In this document: one piece after another, positions 50,154-58,049 of the stretch
How the letters are laid out: each line of letters opens with the position of its first letter
Numbering within the stretch: position 1 is the first letter of the stretch
Origin: Brevibacillus brevis NBRC 100599
GTDB taxonomy: Bacteria > Bacillota > Bacilli > Brevibacillales > Brevibacillaceae
Assembly (NCBI RefSeq): GCF_000010165.1
Contig: NC_012491.1
Span: 3,231,501-3,295,500 of the forward strand
Reading direction: 5' to 3'
DNA length: 64,000 nt
The notes under the pieces: model-generated
What the model was told of the DNA's origin: nothing
Seen by the model: the letters and a program-made list of their open reading frames with translations, nothing else
The model's database searches: none
Translations under genes and position numbers: made by a program

Positions 50154-51185
50154 TTACTTCACGAGATCGCGCATGATCTCTTCTGCTTTGATGTCAGCTG
50201 TTATCAGCTTCTCTTTTTTCATCCAATCAATCAGTGTTTGCCAAGATTCGGCCGTCTGGTATGCAAAAGGCTTTTCCCCCGCATCCATCAACGGAATCAG
50301 GATATCCAAGCTCTTGGTCTCAATGTCTTTTTCCAGCGGGAAATCGGCAGCCTGTTTGGCAAGTAACAGATCGAGTGCCTTTTCCTTATTATTTTTCACA
50401 TAATCCTGACCCTTGCCAATCGCCCGCAGGAAACCTTCCACTGCTTTCTGCTTTTTGCCCAAAGTCTCGTCACTTGTTGCCAATACCAGCTCATAATAGT
50501 CTGGAACACCAAACTCAAAAGGCTTGAACGCATTGACTGGAATGCCGTGCTTCTCCAAAATCAGTTGTTCATGGTTGATATAGCCACCTACTACGGCATC
50601 GACCTTTTTGGCCGTCAATGCCGGGACGATGTCAAAGCCGATATCGGTGAAGGTCAGTCCGGAATCATCGCCACCACCATGCTTCACAACTTGACGTACA
50701 ATCGATTCATCAAGTGGAAGTGACGGATAACCAATATTTTTTCCAGCCAACTTTTGCGGAGTATCGATTCCACTGTCTTGGCGCGTCATGATCACGTTTA
50801 ACGGATGACGAACAAGTGCACCTACAGATACGACAGGAACTCCTTCTGCACGAGCTTGGATGAGCTGTGGTTGATAGCTGATGGCCAAATCCACTTTGCC
50901 CGCAGCCGCCATCTTTAACGGATCATTGCTGTCCGAAGGCATTTGCATTGTCACCTTGAGGTTCTCGTCTTTGAAATAGCCTTGCTCCTCTGCTGCATAC
51001 AAGAAGGAATGAACGGCATTCGGATACCAATCGAGCGCAATCGTCAGCTCAGTAGGCGCAGCTCCTTTATCAGCAGGGGCTTGCGTCTGACCAGCATCCG
51101 AGCTCGCCTGATTTCCGCAAGCAGCAAGACTTGTTGCCAATGTAAGTGCCATGAATGCTTTCGTCCATTTGTTGAAAGGTTTCAT
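50154..51185 (-). CDS. thiY: Formylaminopyrimidine-binding lipoprotein
   Basis: A 343-residue substrate-binding lipoprotein of the NMT1/THI5 fold. The lipobox LAAC at residues 20-23 gives a lipid-anchored Cys. The mature domain has TIALDWYPNAVHSFLYAAEE and AAGKVDLAISYQPQLIQARA, typical of ThiY that binds N-formyl-4-amino-5-aminomethyl-2-methylpyrimidine, a breakdown product of thiamin. It is the last gene of the thi operon; its start overlaps the stop of thiX (ATGA). AAGGAGAAC precedes the ATG. Confidence 0.9.
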   Translation of the reverse strand: MKPFNKWTKAFMALTLATSLAACGNQASSDAGQTQAPADKGAAPTELTIALDWYPNAVHSFLYAAEEQGYFKDENLKVTMQMPSDSNDPLKMAAAGKVDLAISYQPQLIQARAEGVPVVSVGALVRHPLNVIMTRQDSGIDTPQKLAGKNIGYPSLPLDESIVRQVVKHGGGDDSGLTFTDIGFDIVPALTAKKVDAVVGGYINHEQLILEKHGIPVNAFKPFEFGVPDYYELVLATSDETLGKKQKAVEGFLRAIGKGQDYVKNNKEKALDLLLAKQAADFPLEKDIETKSLDILIPLMDAGEKPFAYQTAESWQTLIDWMKKEKLITADIKAEEIMRDLVK

Positions 51186-51943
51186 TGTTGTTCTCCTTTG
51201 ATTTTCATATGCGGGGAAAAATGACGTTCGATTCGTCCAGCCAGCCAAAACAGCAGCATACCGAGAATCGAGAGCAACAGGACCGAGGCAAACAACGCGG
51301 GTGCCTGAAAATTGCCGGATGCCCGTCTGCCAAAGTACCCGAGTCCTTCGCTCGCTCCCAGCCATTCCCCAATGGTCGCCCCGGCCACACTATAGGTAGC
51401 TGCCACTTTGAGACCACTGAAGAAATGAGGTAAACTCGCCGGGAGTTGCAGCTTGGTGAAAATTTGTCCGTTTGTTGCCCCCATGGTTTTTAACAGCTGA
51501 AGCATTTCCTTGTCCGTCGAGCGAAGTCCATCATACGCGTTGACGACAATCGGAAAGAAAGTAAACAGAATCGTAACCGCTATTTTTCCAGATAAATCAT
51601 ACCCGAACCACAGAATGAATACGGGTGATAACGCGATAATGGGGATCGTTTGAGAGATGACGATATACGGATAGACCAAGCGCTCCACAATCCGACTGCG
51701 AATCATCGCAAATGCAAGGGAGATTCCAAATACAATCGAGATCGATAGCCCCAGTAATACTTCCTTTAACGTCGCCCAAAGATGTACACCTATTAGAGAG
51801 GCGCGTAAATCCCACAAAGACACAATCACAGCGCTAGGCGGCGGTAAAATGAATGGCTGCACCCCGAGGAATCGACATCCAGCTTCCCATACCAGAAGAA
51901 AAATGGCGATGGAGATACCAAACCAAATGCCTCTGCCCATCAT
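51182..51943 (-). CDS. thiX: ABC permease for formylaminopyrimidine
   Basis: A 253-residue permease of the binding-protein-dependent type (about six segments). The EAA-like loop is FFPIVVNAYDGLRSTDKEML near residue 150, and ATYSVAGATIGEWLG follows. It forms the channel of ThiXYZ. The start at 51943 follows GAGGAGAGAAG and lies inside the end of thiZ (4-nt overlap), while a longer frame extends 19 codons upstream without support. The function is inferred from the operon. Confidence 0.88.
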   Translation of the reverse strand: MMGRGIWFGISIAIFLLVWEAGCRFLGVQPFILPPPSAVIVSLWDLRASLIGVHLWATLKEVLLGLSISIVFGISLAFAMIRSRIVERLVYPYIVISQTIPIIALSPVFILWFGYDLSGKIAVTILFTFFPIVVNAYDGLRSTDKEMLQLLKTMGATNGQIFTKLQLPASLPHFFSGLKVAATYSVAGATIGEWLGASEGLGYFGRRASGNFQAPALFASVLLLSILGMLLFWLAGRIERHFSPHMKIKGEQQ

Positions 51944-52728
51944 GCTTCTCTCCTCAACGGCTTCATTGTTGCTTGGCGATCCTGTCGAAGCCGTTCCCAA
52001 ATCTGTTCACGCAATGCCAAAAATTCGGCTTGGTTGCGGCTGCTCGCCGTTCGCGGTCTGCTCACCGGAACGGTTAATTCGATCGGCTTGGTGATCGGAC
52101 TACCAGCAAGCACGATAATACGATTGGCAAGTAAAATGGCTTCGTCGATATCGTGCGTAATCATCAGCATCGTGCTGCCTGTTTCCTGCCACTTTTCCAT
52201 CAGCCACTCTTGCATGTCCATTCTCGTAATTCCATCCAACGCACTAAACGGCTCATCCAACAGCATCATTTCTGCGCCTGAAAACAATGCCCGTAAAAAG
52301 GAAACTCGCTGACGCATCCCGCCGGAAAGCTGGGCTGGATAGCTGTCAGCCCAGTCCTGAAGCCCATACCTTGGCAATTGCTGTCTGACACGCTCGTGCG
52401 CTTCTTTTTTTGTCATACCTTTGATTTCCAGCGGCAAAGCAGCATTTTCGACAATCGTACGCCATGGCATGAGCAAATCGCGTTGGGGCATATAGCCGAC
52501 CTGCCCCAAACGATTTGCTACCGGTACACTGCCGAGCCTGATTTCGCCTCGTCCCGGCTCAAGAAGACCTGCGATGAGCTGAAACAAGGTGCTTTTCCCG
52601 ATCCCGCTCGGACCGATCAAGCTGACGAATTCCCCTTTTTCCACTCGCAGATCAAAATGATCGAGAATCTGCCTGTCGCCATACGAAAAGCTGACGTCGG
52701 CGAAAGCTAGTTGTTCTCCCACGGCCAC
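51940..52728 (-). CDS. thiZ: ABC ATPase for formylaminopyrimidine
   Basis: A 262-residue ATPase. Walker A is IGPSGIGKST near residue 38, the Q-loop VGYMPQRDLLMPW near 78, the signature LSGGMRQRVSFLRAL near 135 and Walker B MMLLDEPFSALDG near 154, with ITHDIDEA. Nitrate/taurine/thiamin-precursor transporters share this layout. It energises ThiX and ThiY import. Its start overlaps the end of tenA by 22 nt, so they are translated from one transcript. Confidence 0.88.
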   Translation of the reverse strand: MAVGEQLAFADVSFSYGDRQILDHFDLRVEKGEFVSLIGPSGIGKSTLFQLIAGLLEPGRGEIRLGSVPVANRLGQVGYMPQRDLLMPWRTIVENAALPLEIKGMTKKEAHERVRQQLPRYGLQDWADSYPAQLSGGMRQRVSFLRALFSGAEMMLLDEPFSALDGITRMDMQEWLMEKWQETGSTMLMITHDIDEAILLANRIIVLAGSPITKPIELTVPVSRPRTASSRNQAEFLALREQIWERLRQDRQATMKPLRREA

Positions 52729-53387
52729 ATTTCCTCTCTGTAGGACATGTCCCAGAACATGTACTCCATTTTGGAGGTGTTGACAAAATACTCCTCCAGC
52801 TTGGCCAGCTCTTGCTCACTCTTACCTTCTGCCAATTGATTCATGATATCAATCAGCCAGATCGCCAACTGCCCAAATTCATCGGAACTGTACATACGTA
52901 CCCATTCGCCGTACAGTTCGTGATCCAGTGCCCCTTCTACTTGTGCCAAGCGCTTGCCGATTTCCCAATAGCTCCAAGTGCATGGAAGTAGTGCACTCAC
53001 CAATTCCGCCAACGACCCTTGATGAGCAACACGCAGCATGTAGCTGGTGTATCCCAGCATCACAAACGAAGACTCTGTCGCTTCCAGCTCCTCACGAGAG
53101 ATACCAAAGCGCTCAGCATATTGGCGATGCAGCTCCATCTCTGTGTTCAGAGTCGATTCTTGCAAAGCAGCGAATCTGGCGCTTGTTTCCAGATCGTACG
53201 CCTTCACACTCGCAATCGCGAACATTTTCGCGTAATCAATCAGGTAGATGTAGTCTTGTTTCATGTAATATTTGAATGCACCGACAGGCAGGCTGCCATC
53301 TCCAAGTCCCGTGACGAAAGGATGTTGATGAACACGCTCCCAGATCGGGGCTACACTTTTTCTCAGACGATCAGTAAAGGTTGTCAT
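52707..53387 (-). CDS. tenA: Thiaminase II / aminopyrimidine aminohydrolase
   Basis: A 226-residue TenA. The catalytic Cys lies in SALLPCTWSYWEIG near residue 135 and the active-site aromatic and acidic residues lie in YYMKQDYIYLIDYAK and the C-terminal EYMFWDMSY. It hydrolyses 4-amino-5-aminomethyl-2-methylpyrimidine to the hydroxymethyl form, which re-enters thiamin synthesis. The start at 53387 follows AAGGAGTGAG; the longer frame is not supported. It lies 7 nt after ylmB in the operon. Confidence 0.93.
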   Translation of the reverse strand: MTTFTDRLRKSVAPIWERVHQHPFVTGLGDGSLPVGAFKYYMKQDYIYLIDYAKMFAIASVKAYDLETSARFAALQESTLNTEMELHRQYAERFGISREELEATESSFVMLGYTSYMLRVAHQGSLAELVSALLPCTWSYWEIGKRLAQVEGALDHELYGEWVRMYSSDEFGQLAIWLIDIMNQLAEGKSEQELAKLEEYFVNTSKMEYMFWDMSYREEMWPWENN

Positions 53388-53394
53388 GCGATAC

Positions 53395-54681
53395 TCACTC
53401 CTTCGCTTCCTTTTGGGTATTGCACCAGGTGGCAATAAAGCGGGCCATGATCTGGGCAAAATGAACAAGCTGGTCAGAATCAATTGATTCATCGACGGCA
53501 TGAGCATGCGTGAGCTCACCAGGCCCGAATAGGACAGCCGGAATGCCTGCATGCGCAAACCAGCCTGCATCGGTCACCGTAGGCGACATGTTAACGATAG
53601 GTGTTTGATGCATGTGACTTTCATATGCGGATTGCAGCGTTACCAACCCCGGATGCTTCGTATCCAACTCCAGTGAAGGGAAGATTTCACCGCGCTCCTC
53701 AATCATCGAACGTCCACCCCAGCGGAATGTTGGAGGATTGTCTCTCAGCCAAAGATCTGCGGCAGCCGCACGCCCGACGTGATCCTCGATCTCTCGAATA
53801 ATCTCTTCGTAGGATTCGTTCGGATAAAAATGAACGGTAATCCATAGGGCGCAACGGTCTGCGATGAACGCAGCGTGCCGGCCTCCCTCGATGACTGCAG
53901 GATTGATCGTATTGCTGCCTGGCGGGAATCCGGGATAAGACTTCATGACAGCCCAGTCCCGCTCCAGCTCCTGTAGTGCGGTGATCACCTTCGTCATTTT
54001 TTCAATGGCAGAAGCTCCCCGGACGCGTCCGCCTGCATGAATGGTCTGTGCACGCATTCCGTCATGCAGCGTCGTCGGACTTTCAATCGTGATCCAGCCT
54101 GTAATGACCCCGCCCTGCCCTTGCATCTGCAGATTGCTCGTGTCCACTACAACGGCGTAGTCAGCCTGATAGCCACGCTCGATAGCGACCAATGTCCCCG
54201 CTTCACCCGCTTCTTCTCCGATGACGGATTGAAAGAGCAGATCTCCCTGGAGCTCCACTCCGTGTTCGCGCAGCATTTGGATCGCAAACAAGCTTGCTGC
54301 GAGTCCGCCTTTCATATCCGCAACTCCACGGCCGTACAAGCGCCCATCCTTGCCGTGTGTCAAAGCAAAAGGTGGATAGGTCCACCCGGTGTCATCACCG
54401 ACTTCAGCCACGTCGATATGCCCGTTGACGATCAAGCTGTTTGCGTAGGTTGAGGCACTCCCTGATAACCGACCGACAATATTGTCGTCTCCCGGATATA
54501 CCGTCCAGCGATCTACCTCGAATCCCATCGCTTGCAGCCTGTCGGCGATTGCTCCTTGTGCGGCATCGCTATTTCGCGCGGGAGGACTCACAGTCGGATG
54601 AGAAACGAGCTCTGCCAATAAAGCGAACAGCTCTTCTTTGCGGCTGGCGATCGATTCTACCGCTTCTGTCAGTCGATCCAC
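53395..54681 (-). CDS. ylmB: Formylaminopyrimidine deformylase (ArgE/DapE family)
   Basis: A 428-residue metallopeptidase-fold enzyme of the M20 family. Metal-site motifs are VNGHIDVAEVGDDTGW near residue 88, GRGVADMKGGLAASLFA near 118 and GEEAGEAGTLVAIERGYQAD near 155. In thiamin salvage YlmB removes formyl from the imported pyrimidine before TenA acts. The nearest homologues include acetylornithine deacetylase, but the operon favours YlmB. The start is GTG at 54681, one nt after thiG stop, with AAGGGATGA upstream; a TTG at 54690 is the alternative. Confidence 0.87.
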   Translation of the reverse strand: MDRLTEAVESIASRKEELFALLAELVSHPTVSPPARNSDAAQGAIADRLQAMGFEVDRWTVYPGDDNIVGRLSGSASTYANSLIVNGHIDVAEVGDDTGWTYPPFALTHGKDGRLYGRGVADMKGGLAASLFAIQMLREHGVELQGDLLFQSVIGEEAGEAGTLVAIERGYQADYAVVVDTSNLQMQGQGGVITGWITIESPTTLHDGMRAQTIHAGGRVRGASAIEKMTKVITALQELERDWAVMKSYPGFPPGSNTINPAVIEGGRHAAFIADRCALWITVHFYPNESYEEIIREIEDHVGRAAAADLWLRDNPPTFRWGGRSMIEERGEIFPSLELDTKHPGLVTLQSAYESHMHQTPIVNMSPTVTDAGWFAHAGIPAVLFGPGELTHAHAVDESIDSDQLVHFAQIMARFIATWCNTQKEAKE

Positions 54682-54682
54682 G

Positions 54683-55456
54683 CTACTCAATCATCCCTTC
54701 GACCGGGCTGCTCGCGGACGCGTAACGCTTTTTCGCGATACGACCTGCCAAGAAGCCTTTGCGACCTGCTTCCACGCCGAGCTTCATCGCTTCTGCCATC
54801 AGAACTGGATTGTCAGCGAGAGCGACGGCTGTATTCAACAAGACACCATCAGCACCCAGCTCCATCGCTTTCGCGCAGTCTGCCGGCGAGCCAATTCCTG
54901 CATCTACGATAATCGGTACTTTGGCATCCTCAATGATAAAGCGGAGGTTGTTTTCGTTGACAATCCCTTGTCCGGAACCAATCGGCGACGCTCCTGGCAT
55001 AACCGCATGTACGCCAACCTCTTGCAGTCGTCTGGCAAGAATCGGGTCGTCATTGGTGTAGGTCAGCACGATAAAGCCTTCTTCCACCAAGATTTTCGAA
55101 GCCTCGAGCGTGCCAATCGGGTCAGGGAGAAGTGTTTTCGGGTCTCCAATAACCTCGACCTTGATCATGTCACACAGCCCAGATGCTTTAGCCAAACGGG
55201 CAATGCGCACTGCTTCTTCTGCTGTATAGGCACCTGCTGTGTTTGGTAGCAGGGTGAATTTTTTCAAATCCAGTTGTTCCAAAAAGTTCGGTTCTTGCGG
55301 ATTTTCCAAATTTAAGCGACGAATCGCAAAGGTCAAAATTTCTGCTTCCGACACCTCTACCGCTTTCCCCTGTGTATCCAAATCAGCGAATTTACCTGTC
55401 CCGAGAAGCAAGCGGGAGCGAAACTCGTACGATCCAATTTTCAATGTATCCATCAT
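54683..55456 (-). CDS. thiG: Thiazole synthase
   Basis: A 257-residue TIM-barrel enzyme. The Schiff-base lysine lies in [13 protein letters not shown] near residue 95, and the phosphate loop in [20 protein letters not shown] near 185. It joins 1-deoxyxylulose phosphate, dehydroglycine and sulfur from ThiS-thiocarboxylate to make the thiazole ring. The start at 55456 follows GGAGGAGG with 9-nt gap; an ATG at 55465 is too close to it. It follows thiS immediately. Genes thiO, thiF, thiC and thiD are not in this window. Confidence 0.94.
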   Translation of the reverse strand: MMDTLKIGSYEFRSRLLLGTGKFADLDTQGKAVEVSEAEILTFAIRRLNLENPQEPNFLEQLDLKKFTLLPNTAGAYTAEEAVRIARLAKASGLCDMIKVEVIGDPKTLLPDPIGTLEASKILVEEGFIVLTYTNDDPILARRLQEVGVHAVMPGASPIGSGQGIVNENNLRFIIEDAKVPIIVDAGIGSPADCAKAMELGADGVLLNTAVALADNPVLMAEAMKLGVEAGRKGFLAGRIAKKRYASASSPVEGMIE

Positions 55457-55461
55457 GATGA

Positions 55462-55665
55462 TCATCCTCCTCCAACAAAATGAACGATTTCTATGCGATC
55501 TCCGTCTGCAATCGGTGTTTGCTCGTACGCTGAGCGATCAATAATTTCACCATTTCGCTCAACGACGACAATCTTCTCTTGCAGGGAATAAGAAGCGAGC
55601 AAAGCCCGCACTGTCGTGATCTCTTCCGCCAACTCTACTTTTTTCCCATTCAGCTGAACAATCAT
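55462..55665 (-). CDS. thiS: Sulfur-carrier protein ThiS
   Basis: A 67-residue ubiquitin-like carrier ending in Gly-Gly-Gly (HFVGGG), whose C-terminal glycine becomes the thiocarboxylate that gives sulfur to ThiG. It opens [15 protein letters not shown], the ThiS pattern. AGAAGGAGG precedes the ATG. It is the first gene of the operon, placed behind a TPP riboswitch and two terminator hairpins. Confidence 0.93.
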   Translation of the reverse strand: MIVQLNGKKVELAEEITTVRALLASYSLQEKIVVVERNGEIIDRSAYEQTPIADGDRIEIVHFVGGG

Positions 55666-55691
55666 GGATTACCTCCTTCTACTGGAAAAAA

Positions 55692-55741
55692 ACGGCTTCT
55701 CCCGCCTGCCTGAGTCGATTCAGACAAACAGAAGAAGCCGT
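55692..55741 (-). terminator. Second terminator-like hairpin before thiS
   Basis: ACGGCTTCT (55741-55733 on minus) pairs with AGAAGCCGT (55700-55692) over a loop of 32 nt, and a TTTTTT run follows, ending just 18 nt before thiS ATG. It can act as a second intrinsic terminator in the leader. Confidence 0.75.
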
Positions 55742-55778
55742 ATACCCATCCCATCTCCCCGGACGAATGGCATAAAAA

Positions 55779-55799
55779 AACCATCCGCCTCGGATGGTT
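55779..55799 (-). terminator. First terminator of the TPP riboswitch leader
   Basis: AACCATCCG pairs with CGGATGGTT over 3 nt; TTTTTTT follows on minus. It lies about 70 nt after the aptamer. Confidence 0.85.
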
Positions 55800-55869
55800 G
55801 AGTGTCATCTTATCATACATGCGCACAAACAAGCATAGTTCCGCTCGGATGCGACACGTGATACTGATT

Positions 55870-55969
55870 CCAAATACCTCTTCCTCCGCTGGCATGACCC
55901 AGGTCAGGTTCAACGGTCAGTAACACACTCGTCACAATCTCAGCCAACGTTGCTTGGCCCCCGTTTGGT
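55870..55969 (-). promoter_or_regulatory. TPP riboswitch (THI box)
   Basis: The minus strand shows ACCAAACGGGGGCC, then GGCTGAGA (55945-55938 region), then ACCGTTGAACCTGACCTGGG and TCATGCCAGCGGAGGAA. These are the conserved pyrimidine and pyrophosphate-sensing segments of THI-box RNAs. The P1 stem forms from CCAAA with TTTGG. Binding of thiamin pyrophosphate should favour the downstream terminator(s), so the thiS-thiG-ylmB-tenA-thiZXY operon is off when thiamin is plentiful. Confidence 0.95.
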
Positions 55970-56015
55970 AGTAAAGCTATGCAATTATTGTACATTCGAG
56001 TACTACAGTACCACT

Positions 56016-56399
56016 CTATTTCGTGTTTGTAAAGGCTTCCTTGTGCATCTTTTCCAGCTCAACGAGACAACGTTCTGCCCAAGCTGCCATTTTCGAAAGC
56101 TTTTCCATTTCTCTCTCCATCGCTTGTCGGACAGATTCCTTGTAGTCTGGAATCGCTCCATTATAGCGAATGAGCCCTTGGACAGGCGTCATGAATTTTT
56201 CCATGTACGACAGTGCTGGACGCTGGTGAAACAGCGGCACATCTACTTCGTAGGAAGAATGCAAATCTCCTTGCGTCGGGAATTTGGTAACTGCCAGCAC
56301 CTTAACCAGCAGCTTCGAATCGTGGATTTCCAATACTTCTGCAATATATTCACCCGTTCGCTGCGCAACGCGAACGATATCTCCCGGATTCCAGTTCAT
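56016..56399 (-). CDS. kapB: Kinase-associated protein B
   Basis: A 127-residue KapB-domain protein. It has GDIVRVAQRTGEYIAEVLEI at the start and KVLAVTKFPTQGDLHSSYEV near residue 35, matching KapB of Bacillus, which helps KinB pass phosphate to Spo0F and so affects sporulation onset. The C-terminal part is helical (YKESVRQAMEREMEKLSK). GGAGGAG is upstream of ATG 56399. The alaX gene lies 33 nt upstream on the same strand. No kinB gene is in this window. Confidence 0.85.
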   Translation of the reverse strand: MNWNPGDIVRVAQRTGEYIAEVLEIHDSKLLVKVLAVTKFPTQGDLHSSYEVDVPLFHQRPALSYMEKFMTPVQGLIRYNGAIPDYKESVRQAMEREMEKLSKMAAWAERCLVELEKMHKEAFTNTK

Positions 56400-56432
56400 C
56401 GCGGTCTCCTCCATTTCTTGAATCGAATGCAT

Positions 56433-57644
56433 TTACAACAGTGAGGCTTCCAGCAGTTTGCGTGCATGCAGTAATACTTCTTCCGCATCCACTACTGCCT
56501 GACCGCCACCCTGTGCCATGGCAGGATTTCCCCCACCTTTTCCGTTAATGATCGGCAAGGTTTCTTTCAACACTTGATTGATGGCTACGTTGACATCTTG
56601 ACCACGACCAAACACGATTTGCATTTTGTCTTCGGTAGTAGCAGCCAAGAGGCAAATCGCATCTGGCGCCAGAGCAGTAGCCAGTTGTGCGAACTGCTGA
56701 AGCTGTTGAATGGTTTTGTCTGAGAAGGTACACATAATGAGGCGCGACTGACCGAGTTGGCTAGCAGTAGCTAGTTGTTGATTGACTTCTACTTCCAAGA
56801 GCTGCTTATCCACTTCTGCCAATTTTGCCTTTAAGGTGTCGCGTTCTGCAAGGAGGCGTTCTGTCTGTGCGATCAGTTCGCCTTCATTGGTAGCGAGCAG
56901 CTTCGCTGTATCACGAACGACAGCTTGCTTTTGGTTGTAGTCCCGCAAAGCTCGCCAGCCACAGATGAATTCCAGACGAATGTTTCCACGATGTCGCTCC
57001 CAGCCCAAGATCTTGATCATCCCGACTTCGCCCGTGCGCGCAGGATGTGTCCCTCCACACGGATTGTAATCAAACTCAGGAATCATCACGACACGAATAT
57101 TTTCGGTCACAGTCGGCTGTTTTTTCAAGGGCAGCGTTGCCAATTCCTCGTCATCAACAAACCGTGCAAGGATGGGATGGTTTTCCAAAACAATCTGATT
57201 CGCGCGCTTTTCTACCTTTTCCCATACTTCTGTTGTCAACTCATCCAGTCGTACATCAATGGTGATGCGTTCTTTTCCCAAGTGAAAGGCAACGGTCTCC
57301 GCTTGCACAACTTCCAGGAAGGACGCGGATAAAATGTGTTGGCCAGCATGCTGCTGCATGTGATCGAAGCGGCGGTCCCAATCGATGTACCCCGTTACTT
57401 CCCCTATGCTTTCGGACAAGGGAGCCTCCAGTCGATGACGAATTTCACCGTCTACCTCTTCCACATCTACCACACGAATCTCTTCCAATACACCCAGGTC
57501 GGAAGGCTGTCCGCCTCCAGTAGGGTAAAAAGCCGTTTGATTCAGTACCACGTAAGGTGTCCCATCTTGCTCGACACCAGTTTTTGTCACCTGGGCCGAA
57601 AACGTTCTTGTATAGGCATCCTGATAATAGAGTCTGTCGTCCAT
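56433..57644 (-). CDS. Alanyl-tRNA editing protein (AlaX, long form)
   Basis: A 403-residue trans-editing enzyme related to the editing half of alanyl-tRNA synthetase. The core zinc-binding motifs are HMQQHAGQHILS near residue 95 and CGGTHPARTGEVG near 195. After this a coiled coil (residues 240-290) leads to a DHHA1-type C-domain with GKGGGNPAMAQGGG. It removes serine or glycine wrongly linked to tRNA-Ala. The start at 57644 follows GAGGAG. It sits upstream of kapB; the pairing may be chance. Confidence 0.9.
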   Translation of the reverse strand: MDDRLYYQDAYTRTFSAQVTKTGVEQDGTPYVVLNQTAFYPTGGGQPSDLGVLEEIRVVDVEEVDGEIRHRLEAPLSESIGEVTGYIDWDRRFDHMQQHAGQHILSASFLEVVQAETVAFHLGKERITIDVRLDELTTEVWEKVEKRANQIVLENHPILARFVDDEELATLPLKKQPTVTENIRVVMIPEFDYNPCGGTHPARTGEVGMIKILGWERHRGNIRLEFICGWRALRDYNQKQAVVRDTAKLLATNEGELIAQTERLLAERDTLKAKLAEVDKQLLEVEVNQQLATASQLGQSRLIMCTFSDKTIQQLQQFAQLATALAPDAICLLAATTEDKMQIVFGRGQDVNVAINQVLKETLPIINGKGGGNPAMAQGGGQAVVDAEEVLLHARKLLEASLL

Positions 57645-57725
57645 CGTTACTCCTCGCTGCATGGAACCATGGTTCCAGCCTGATTCTCCCACTTGGGGGC
57701 AAAACAAAAAACGTATGTATAAAGC

Positions 57726-57953
57726 TTAGCCAAACAAGTGATCCATTTGTTTTTCGCGCTCTTGGCGCTCCTCTGGGCTTGCCAGGTCATACTTTTTCAA
57801 TAAATGAAACAGCTCGTTTAGACGCTCTTGGCTGAGTTCGCCATTCAACTGATTTTTGAATTGACTCACACGCAACTCTGATAAATGTGGAGCTTGCTCT
57901 GCCAGTTTTTTGAGTACATCCTCATGGCTGTGATCCAATTTGCATTCTCCCAT
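57726..57953 (-). CDS. Small helical hypothetical protein
   Basis: A 75-residue acidic/helical protein (VLKKLAEQAPHLSELRVSQF, then LNELFHLLKKYDLASPEERQ), no membrane segment. No family is recognised. AAGGGGAGAAATC lies before ATG 57953, so it is probably translated. It is about 80 nt upstream of alaX on the same strand and could be in that unit. Confidence 0.65.
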   Translation of the reverse strand: MGECKLDHSHEDVLKKLAEQAPHLSELRVSQFKNQLNGELSQERLNELFHLLKKYDLASPEERQEREKQMDHLFG

Positions 57954-58014
57954 GATTTCTCCCCTTTTCCTTCCTGTCATCTTCATCATACCATGATTTT
58001 TCATTCAAAAAAAA

Positions 58015-58043
58015 GGCGTACAACCCGCGGTGGAATGTACGCC
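58015..58043 (-). terminator. Terminator of the LysM-GH18 gene
   Basis: GGCGTACA pairs with TGTACGCC over 13 nt, and eight Ts follow on the minus strand, right after the stop at 58050. Confidence 0.85.
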
Positions 58044-58049
58044 AGATGA

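Noticed and set aside
54638..55249. A 203-codon plus-strand frame over thiG
   Set aside because: thiG is unambiguous on the other strand.
55662..55913. An 83-codon minus-strand frame upstream of thiS
   Set aside because: It runs through the TPP riboswitch and terminators; its residues are the translation of structured RNA.
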